A stretch of DNA of 64,000 nt from Neodidymelliopsis sp. IMI 364377 (Eukaryota; Ascomycota; Dothideomycetes; Pleosporales; Didymellaceae). Below the pieces are notes generated by a model. It saw only the letters and a program-made list of their open reading frames with translations. It ran no database searches and was not told where the DNA came from. Both the position numbers and the translations under genes were made by a program. The stretch covers positions 177,780 through 241,779 of the forward strand of contig JAPEUT010000004.1 in assembly GCA_027946375.1 (NCBI GenBank). Direction: 5' to 3'. Positions 58,247-64,000 of this stretch are shown here, piece after piece; position 1 is the first letter of the stretch; every line of letters begins with the position of its first letter.

Positions 58247-58708
58247 ATACATCGGAACGACACATCCCCCCCGCAATCCACTCCATCCCCCCTAACCTAC
58301 CGCATCAGGAAACCCCCCTAGGAGATAGCAGCACAGCATTGAGTATACGAGTCTAATCTAGTCTAGTGGATAAAGGGGGTCTCTTGTACACGGTAGGTAG
58401 TGGAGTACTCAGTAACCCACTCACTCATTACTACCGGTGCAAGAATAGCTTGGCTTGGGCCGCTTGGTGCGTACTAGGTGCCTTGTGCTTTGCCTTGCTA
58501 CTTGCTACTTACTACTTACTACTTCTTGTTAGATTACTAATGTGCCGAGATGCCGACCTTTGCAGGATCGAGAATGAGTTTCGTCTTGTCTTGTCTCGTC
58601 TTGTTAATGTATCAAGATCATCAAGCTGTAGATGAAGACTAGGAACAGCAAGAAAAAAGAAAAGACAAGTTCACGAATACAAACCCACAACTAGGGACCA
58701 AGGGCCAA

Positions 58709-58744
58709 GTAGATAGTAAGATAGTAAAGATAGTAAGATAGTAG
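58709..58744. repeat. AGATAGTA tandem repeat
   Basis: Imperfect tandem copies of AGATAGTA with one A insertion. Seen directly. Confidence 0.8.
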
Positions 58745-58817
58745 AGGGGGATGAAGATGATAGATGAGCTAGTAGGTAGGTAGGATAGGCTAGGGTAGTT
58801 GCGAGATACCAGCCGAC

Positions 58818-58869
58818 ATGGATGGATGGATGGATGGATGGATGGATGGATGGATGGATGGATGGATGG
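58818..58869. repeat. ATGG microsatellite, 13 units
   Basis: Perfect ATGG tetranucleotide repeat of 52 bp. It makes an artefactual Met-Asp-Gly-Trp frame that is not a gene. Likely length-polymorphic between isolates. Confidence 0.95.
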
Positions 58870-58904
58870 GGCCCAAGTGTCCCAGAGCACTGGACACGGG
58901 ACAG

Positions 58905-58924
58905 TGTTGGTGTTGGTGTTGGTG
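58905..58924. repeat. GTTGGT hexamer repeat
   Basis: Three-plus copies of GTTGGT in tandem, 36 bp after the ATGG array. Confidence 0.8.
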
Positions 58925-58953
58925 CATTAATCGGTGAAGACGGGTTTCGTGAT

Positions 58954-58984
58954 TATCTATCTATCTATCTACCTATCTATCTAC
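58954..58984. repeat. TATC microsatellite
   Basis: TATC units with one ACC interruption. Third tetranucleotide-type array within 300 bp. Confidence 0.85.
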
Positions 58985-59270
58985 ATGGTTCGTATCTTTG
59001 CGAGCCGATGTTTGGGGATGGGTGGGAGGTTTTGAACATATCTCATCACATCACATCACGTATCAGGATATCTGGATTAGGATCAAGTTTAATTATGATT
59101 ATGATCAATATGCAAGTCTTTCCCGCTGACAGTCTACGCAAACGGCAGTAGTGGTGCGCCACGGCTGCACGGGGCAAGCGGGTCCATCGCCAACAACGGC
59201 GACAACAACAACAACGCGAACAAGAGAAGCAACCCCATACTTCAAGCCCACTTAGTCAAGTTTGTAGTCA

Positions 59271-60325
59271 TCACTCTAGCCCAAGTGGTACAGCATGCAT
59301 CACATGGCCAGTCTCTGACTCGGTGCTACCCCAGCTTTGCGTCGATCCCGGCGCTGTGCATCTCCACGGGAAGGAATGGGAGCCAGCCGACAACAAAATT
59401 CCAGGGTCCTGTGGCTTCAAACATGCCTCAGACTGCAGGTCGGTGGCTGCTGGGTGATGCGCAGTGGGAGGCCTGTTGAACTTTGGGCTTAAGAGGCCTG
59501 TCTGCTTGAGGCTCCGCGGTGGCAGTACCCGCAGGGTGTTTTTCGTCATCTTGGACTGCTTCTCGTAGGTGGCTTCTTTGATCTGCGGAGTAGTCCTGAG
59601 ATGGCTTTCATAGCTCTGTATTGTGATGCTAAACTCGCTTTGGTTGCCGTTGAACTATGCAGCTGGCGAACCTTGGAACGAGTGTTGATTAGCGTTCTTG
59701 AGCTGCTCGTCGATGCTTTCGATGTTGCTCTCCATCCTGTGATCCGCGGGCTCATCACAGTCGCTAATTGTTCCCACAATTGTTGCTGGTCGTGAGCCGT
59801 GTCAGGTTCCACTTGAGCCTCTTCTGCCGCATGCCGATTTGTGACCGTGGTAAGCACCGACTGAGCCATTGCATGGCCAGCCGCCAATGTCGTGCTACCA
59901 AGATGCTTGTCAATACCGTTAACTTGCAGAGGCCCGTTGGTGGCCTCGCGTTTGCTTCCAGCCTCTGTGTCTGGCCTTCATTATTATCGTTAATAGATTA
60001 GGCAATTCTCCAATGCAGATTACATGTTTTTGTAGCAAGAGTGCCCGCCGAGAGAGGCCTGCATCGCGCGCTTAACGAGACTCCAACCTCCAAGCTCCTG
60101 TCTCGTGGGCTCTCTTCCGACAAACCGGGCCTCTTAGACGGATTGAGAGCAGTAGACGACGTCCTGGAGAATGGCTGGGCTGGGCTCTTGGTAGACGCCT
60201 AGTCATGGCGACGCTTGTCGCCATCTCCGGCTTCGGTTTGATAGTCCTGTTTACTGAGACGGTAGTGTTTGGACTCCACTCCTTCTACCCTTGTCGATGT
60301 TGTCGTGCTGTTGCATGTCCGTCTT
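59271..60325 (-). pseudogene. Broken 3' continuation of the 60326-62032 gene
   Basis: Immediately after the stop of the next gene, coding-like text goes on in another frame: STRVEGVESKHYRLSKQDYQ, TEAGDGDKRRHD, TAG (60201-60199), ASTKSPAQPFSRTSSTALNP, SKRPGLSEESPRDRSLEVGV, then TAA at 60000-59998. It shifts again near 59945 (REATNGPLQVNGIDKHLGST, AAEEAQVEPDTAHDQQQLWE) and near 59755 (ADHRMESNIESIDEQLKNAN), has TAG at 59657-59655, and continues FNGNQSEFSITIQSYESHLR, KEATYEKQSKMTKN to 59271. Gaps are too small for introns at most joins. Two of the stops (TAG) can be derived from CAG by one C-to-T change. Confidence 0.5.
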
Positions 60326-62032
60326 TTACGGGTCTTCGCTATCCTTGCGAGCAGCAAGACTCGGAGCCGACGATCTTCGTTTGGGCTTGGCTTCCGAGCT
60401 TCCAACAGGCTCCGAATCATACAGTGGTGTGTAGTATGATAAAGGCTCTGTCAAGCTCAACCTTCCTGATCGCCGCCCCGATGCCAACGGTAAACTGGCC
60501 AAACCACGAGACTGATGAGAGATATGGTCCGGACCTTCGCTGCCCTTGCATACAGCAGTGATTGAAGCTTTGCTGGGATGTTGCTTTGTAGTATATGTAG
60601 ACTCTTGCTTGTAATCGGACTGCAAGACTCCCTCTGAGTATGTTGTGTCTGTCGATGCTAGGTCCTTGCCTGGATCGTGGGCATCTACGTGAACAGAATC
60701 TTCCTCTGCAATCTCCTTGACTACTCCAGCCCGGTCGGGTTCAGCAAGGAGAAAGGAATGCAGTGGTTCGAGCGCTCTTGAACATCCTTGAATAGCTGTC
60801 GATGCCAGATTCGTGTACTTGGGAGTGATACTAGACTGTCTTAGATTGTCCAACTCGCGTTGTATGTTCGTTACAATCCTTTTGATATTGGCAGCCTCCG
60901 CTGCTTCTTCCACTGTCAAATCGCAGTGTTCACTTCTGGAGGATTTGCGAGACTGTTCCTCGTTCTCTGGCACTTTCGTCGTCCCTTTTGCATTTGTGGC
61001 CACATTACTCTCGGGCTGGTAACACGTCTTGAGAGTAACAACAAGGGAGAGGTCTTTACCAAGTTCTTGTTGCTCTCCGTGTTTCTGTCTGTTGGCCTGC
61101 GTATTCCGAGTGTTTCGCATTTTTTTCATGACTGGCGGTGTTGTAGACCTGGGTCTCGCTGCATATCTCCGGCTGCGATTCGCCAGAAGTGTACCATCTC
61201 CGCTTGGTTCAGCTTTAGACTCTTCGGTGTTGAAGTCATTACGCGTAGTGTTCTCAACGTTGAGGTCCTGCTGCTGTTTTCTACCCTTCACTGCTAGACA
61301 CCCGCTACTGTTCTGCTCTGCTTCTTTCTTTGGTAACACGTCAATGAACTTGGATCCCACCTTCTTCTGGCCGGTAAATTTGGCAAAGGTCAATGTCGAT
61401 CCGCTGGTGTCCAAGTATTCACAACCTTCAGTTGCAACATACCGGCCGGGGACGTAGCTTCCGCCATTGCGATGGTACGCGTCAGTGTCTCTGTACTCTG
61501 GCCGCTCTTCAACCGATTCAGTAAACTTGATGCGCTTCCGCTCCCAGCTAGCACGCCTCGTTTCGCGTGTGGACTGACGCTTAGGTGTGAATGTACGTGT
61601 TGTAGGCGATAGACGTTCGGTCTGCGGTGATACTCCTCGCTGATCTTGATCGCTAGGTTCGGAATCTGCTGCTGCGCCTGGACGCTCTAGCTGAACAGGA
61701 TCTGCGCACTTTGCAAAACCAGCCTGGGCTACATCGAGAGATGCTTCCTTGGGCGCCTCGATGTTGATCAGGAAGTTTTCGAGCGCAACTCTTGCATTGC
61801 GTAGCTTGCTATACGCCAGAGTCCGGCCATGATGTTTGGGGCCTCTGTCATCCAGTACGGTGCGCTGTTGATCTGCGGCTTGGACCTCTGCGTACAGGGA
61901 AGAGAACGGCTCACACGACGCGCAAGCTGGCGTCTGAGACGTGCCTGGGACCAATCCGTATTCTGCAGATATGTCGGCAAATTGGCGGTTGCAGTGTCTG
62001 CATCTGATGGCAGTCGGTCGGTTATTGGCCAT
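60326..62032 (-). CDS. Hypothetical Cys-knuckle protein, probably truncated
   Basis: Single frame of 568 aa from ATG 62032 (MANNRPTAIRC). The N-terminus has CRHCNRQF and, about 25 residues later, CASC, a possible four-Cys zinc site. The rest is polar and low-complexity with a few ordered-looking stretches (RTLAYSKLRNARVALENFLI, SFLLAEPDRAGVVKEIAEED) and a basic end (PKRRSSAPSLAARKDSEDP). Family unknown. Because coding-like sequence follows directly in the +1 frame, the stop at 60326 is probably caused by a one-base insertion near 60330-60345, and the ancestral protein was some 300 aa longer. Whether the short form is functional cannot be told. Confidence 0.65.
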   Translation of the reverse strand: MANNRPTAIRCRHCNRQFADISAEYGLVPGTSQTPACASCEPFSSLYAEVQAADQQRTVLDDRGPKHHGRTLAYSKLRNARVALENFLINIEAPKEASLDVAQAGFAKCADPVQLERPGAAADSEPSDQDQRGVSPQTERLSPTTRTFTPKRQSTRETRRASWERKRIKFTESVEERPEYRDTDAYHRNGGSYVPGRYVATEGCEYLDTSGSTLTFAKFTGQKKVGSKFIDVLPKKEAEQNSSGCLAVKGRKQQQDLNVENTTRNDFNTEESKAEPSGDGTLLANRSRRYAARPRSTTPPVMKKMRNTRNTQANRQKHGEQQELGKDLSLVVTLKTCYQPESNVATNAKGTTKVPENEEQSRKSSRSEHCDLTVEEAAEAANIKRIVTNIQRELDNLRQSSITPKYTNLASTAIQGCSRALEPLHSFLLAEPDRAGVVKEIAEEDSVHVDAHDPGKDLASTDTTYSEGVLQSDYKQESTYTTKQHPSKASITAVCKGSEGPDHISHQSRGLASLPLASGRRSGRLSLTEPLSYYTPLYDSEPVGSSEAKPKRRSSAPSLAARKDSEDP

Positions 62033-62432
62033 GTCGATCAGAAATGAGATGTTTATTGAAGATGGTCGTTTGTGTAACACGTTCAGGCGTTGTAAGGTGA
62101 AAGAACATGCTTGGAGCAAAACAAACACGGGCAATGGACGAATGAACTGAGCGTAAAAGGTGGAGTGCGAGTGATTTCGAGGCGACACAAGAAAGACGCA
62201 AGAAGATATGGCAGATTTCGTTGTACAGGAGATCAATTGCGCATCCTTGTGGTTTTTGCAACGCGTCGCGTGAAAGGGAAGTTGGATGTGATGTTGTTGA
62301 TGTTGTCGATGTCGCCGAGGCAGCGCCCCACCACTGAGATGAGATGAGGCAGTTGCGGGCCAACGTCTTCAACAAAACTGCATACACTTCAAGAGCATGT
62401 TCTAATTCGACCGTGTCTGTGGAGTATGAATA

Positions 62433-62466
62433 TGGATAGGATAGGATAGGATAGGATATGATATGA
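62433..62466. repeat. GGATA pentanucleotide repeat at the FKBP 3' end
   Basis: Five or so GGATA units followed by two GATAT units, just beyond the FKBP stop codon, so within or next to its 3' UTR. Confidence 0.85.
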
Positions 62467-62481
62467 TCTTAGGTATCTACA

Positions 62482-62941
62482 CTACAACTCGTCCTTGCCA
62501 ACACCGTCAATGGACACGAGCTCCGTCTCGAAGATGAGGACGCTGTTGGCAGGAATGGGCCCGGCGCCCCTGCTGCCATAGGCCCAGTCGGGCTGGATGG
62601 TCAGTTTCCTCTTCTCGCCGGGACACATGTCGAGCAGGCCCTGGTCCCAGCCCTTGATGACCTGGCCGCTGCCGACCTTGAAGCTGAGCGGCTGGCCGCG
62701 GTTGTAGGATGCGTCGAACTCGGAGCCGTCGGACGCGAGGGTGCCGCGGTAGTGGACGTGGATCTTGTCGCCGGCAACGGTGGGGCGCTTGCATTCGACG
62801 GCGGTTACGACTTCAGTCTTGAGGTGCTGGGAGCTGTCAGAAGCTATACGTATGCAGGTACTTGGAAGGTTATGGTACCTCGTTGTTGATGGTTTCGGCA
62901 AAAGCGGCCGTGGCCAGGGCGATGATGGTTGCGAGCTTCAT
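62482..62941 (-). CDS. ER-resident FKBP-type peptidyl-prolyl isomerase (FKBP2-like)
   Basis: Minus-strand join 62941-62879 and 62826-62482: 135 aa, 52-bp intron. The first exon encodes the signal peptide MKLATIIALATAAFA with likely cleavage before ET. The mature part is one FKBP domain: DKIHVHYRGTLASDGSEFDA, GQPLSFKVGSGQVIKGWDQG, RKLTIQPDWAYGSRGAGPIP, ANSVLIFETELVSI. The aromatic pocket residues (Tyr, Asp, Phe, Val-Ile, Trp, Tyr, Phe) are kept, so it should bind FK506/rapamycin and catalyse proline isomerisation. The C-terminus is exactly KDEL, an ER retention signal. The acceptor at 62828-62827 (exon 2 starting HLKTEVV) was preferred because it gives the family's usual spacing. Confidence 0.95.
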
Positions 62942-63287
62942 GTCGTAGGATTGGGGTGTTTTGGATTGCAATTGTGTGTTTGAGGGATCGAGGAAGCTGG
63001 AGAGACTCGCAGCGCCACGAGGGCGGTGTGGTGGGGAGCTGTTCTTTGTGGGGTAGCGCCAAGCATGCATGTGCCTGAGATGTGGCCGCAAGCTGTCAGG
63101 GTCCGAAGACGTCATTTTGTCTTGTGTTTATCACGACGAAGCAATAGTTGAGGTGATATGTTGGTGATTATACATGTGGATATGAATGTGGCTATGGGTA
63201 TATATATCTTACTGGCTCATCGTTGGATCGGCATGTTCAAGTTGGTGAGGATAACAGTACAATATGGTACTCTTCAATAAATAGTGC

Positions 63288-64000
63288 TCACGCCAGACTC
63301 CTTCTCGACCGCCCTGTAGTGCTCTTCTTTCTATCTGTCCCAAAACCCATGGTGACAGGGGCCATGGGCGTGGAAACGCTCGGGGTGGCATCTCCACTGC
63401 GCAAAGTCAGGTCGGTGTCTGCTCCTTCCCGAGGCAGCCTGAAGGCGAGATACGTCTCCTCTGCACGCTTGCATGTGTCAAAGACGTCGTCCATGTACTT
63501 TTCGACGACGCTCGGGGGACGGATGGCGCGGGGCAAGGCGTTCTTGACGTCGTGCTCGTCGGTGAGGACGAGGACGGTGACGGGCTGGTAGAAGTCGACG
63601 TCGTGGAGGTCGTTTCGCTCGTCAAAGTCCTCGATGCGTGGCGGGGCGACGTAGGACGGCATGGGCGTGGGCGGGAGTGATGGGTTGGGTGGGTTTGTGT
63701 TGGGCGTTGCGCTGGGTGTTGGATGAGGTGGTGCTGCAGTGGCCGTCTGTGGTGTAGCGGGAGCGGGCGTCTGTGGAGGTGCTGGTGATGACGAGGGCTT
63801 GACGGGAGGTTCAGGCTTGGGCTTGAGCTTGGTGACAAGGAAGCTGAACTTTGCGCCCGAGCCGTTGGGCAGCCACTCCATGAAGCTGTAGGAGGGGAAG
63901 TAGAAGCGGTCGCCATTGCCTTCGACGAATTCGAAGGTGAGGGGTCTGTAGGTGACGCGGGGCGGCGGAGGGGCGGCATAGTGTGGTGGAGGGTGTTGGT
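63288..64000 (-). CDS. Hypothetical Pro-rich protein, 3' part (5' end outside window)
   Basis: The minus-strand frame is open from the window edge to TAG near 63288. It reads HYAAPPPPRVTYRPLTFEFV, EGNGDRFYFPSYSFMEWLPN, a Pro/Thr/Ala-rich linker, then IEDFDERNDLHDVDFYQPVT, VLVLTDEHDVKNALPRAIRP and KYMDDVFDTCKRAEETYLAF. An ATG at 63881 is internal to this frame, so the real start is upstream, outside the window. The last 40 residues are Ser/Arg/Thr-rich. The two ordered blocks around a linker look conserved, but I cannot name the family. Confidence 0.75.
   Translation of the reverse strand, partial: QHPPPHYAAPPPPRVTYRPLTFEFVEGNGDRFYFPSYSFMEWLPNGSGAKFSFLVTKLKPKPEPPVKPSSSPAPPQTPAPATPQTATAAPPHPTPSATPNTNPPNPSLPPTPMPSYVAPPRIEDFDERNDLHDVDFYQPVTVLVLTDEHDVKNALPRAIRPPSVVEKYMDDVFDTCKRAEETYLAFRLPREGADTDLTLRSGDATPSVSTPMAPVTMGFGTDRKKSTTGRSRRSLA

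Larger units (their letters stand above)
54488..59270. other. 4.8-kb interval: candidate ORF, ambiguous coding-like zone and simple repeats
   Basis: No firm gene. A G11 run occurs at 55499-55509. The 55790-56254 frame is listed separately. From 56767 to 57705 one plus-strand frame has only two internal stops (57174, 57465), while the minus strand is open at 57255-57821 (188 aa, ATG). Both look protein-like, so the true strand is unresolved. 58011-58340 is strikingly C- and A-rich with almost no G, and the rest up to 58985 is a patchwork of microsatellites (listed separately). Confidence 0.5.

Noticed and set aside
58639..58890. Repetitive His-Pro-Ser-Ile frame across the ATGG repeat
   Set aside because: Direct translation of a microsatellite, not a gene.
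1..64000. CRISPR arrays, bacterial-type operons, riboswitches, integrated viral elements, transposases
   Set aside because: None seen; the window is ordinary fungal nuclear DNA with introns. No reverse transcriptase, transposase or integrase motif was found in any frame examined, and no terminal inverted repeats stood out.

Overview
The window is nuclear DNA of a filamentous ascomycete (Pezizomycotina, probably Dothideomycetes; the class is inferred from protein style only). The support is short 42-116 bp GT-AG introns with CTAAC/CTGAC-like branch points, two Zn2Cys6 regulators, MARVEL membrane proteins, a three-CBM18 copper radical oxidase, and fungal forms of separase, CENP-U/Ame1 and FACT Pob3. 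There is no operon logic: genes lie on both strands and some pairs share short divergent promoters. Exon coordinates were worked out by hand from splice signals and phase. No tRNA, rRNA, CRISPR or intact transposon was recognised.

Layout. 1-841: 3' part of a hypothetical gene. 1902-2715: decayed acyl-CoA dehydrogenase gene. 2887-9524 (-): three-exon separase. 9926-13388 (+): IlvD/Edd dehydratase and paraoxonase-like protein. 13918-14528: MARVEL gene with a one-base frameshift. 15330-18193 (+): amino-acid permease and D-2-hydroxyacid dehydrogenase. 18557-21642 (-): Zn2Cys6 regulator whose frame carries an in-frame TGA. 22375-23520 (+): phosphopantothenate-cysteine ligase. 26642-27943 (+): disordered zinc-ribbon protein. 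32647-36274 (+): CBM18/AA5 glyoxal oxidase and a GST. 36518-38032 (-): F-box-like protein. 38709-40690 (-) and 40883-41863 (+): divergent pair of CENP-U/Ame1-like kinetochore protein and twin-CX9C protein. 43668-44427 (+): MARVEL-like four-helix membrane protein. 49499-51339 (+): FACT subunit Pob3. 52163-54487 (+): second Zn2Cys6 regulator. 60326-62032 (-): hypothetical gene that seems to be the front part of a longer, broken gene. 62482-62941 (-): ER FKBP ending in KDEL. 63288-64000 (-): hypothetical gene running off the window.

How the genes relate. Separase, Ame1/CENP-U and Pob3 all serve chromosome duplication or segregation; the last two have an ACGCGT (MCB-type) hexamer upstream. The rest is ordinary metabolism (CoA synthesis, branched-chain or sugar-acid dehydration, 2-keto acid reduction), transport, secretion and regulation.

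The most unusual property is how much broken coding sequence sits between intact essential genes. The acyl-CoA dehydrogenase relic is clear. There are also one-base frameshifts or single stops in otherwise well-kept frames (MARVEL gene, Zn2Cys6 gene, the 59.3-62.0 kb gene) and several unidentified coding-like remnants at 44.4-49.0 kb. I see no convincing new multi-gene system; the decay pattern is what I would look at twice.
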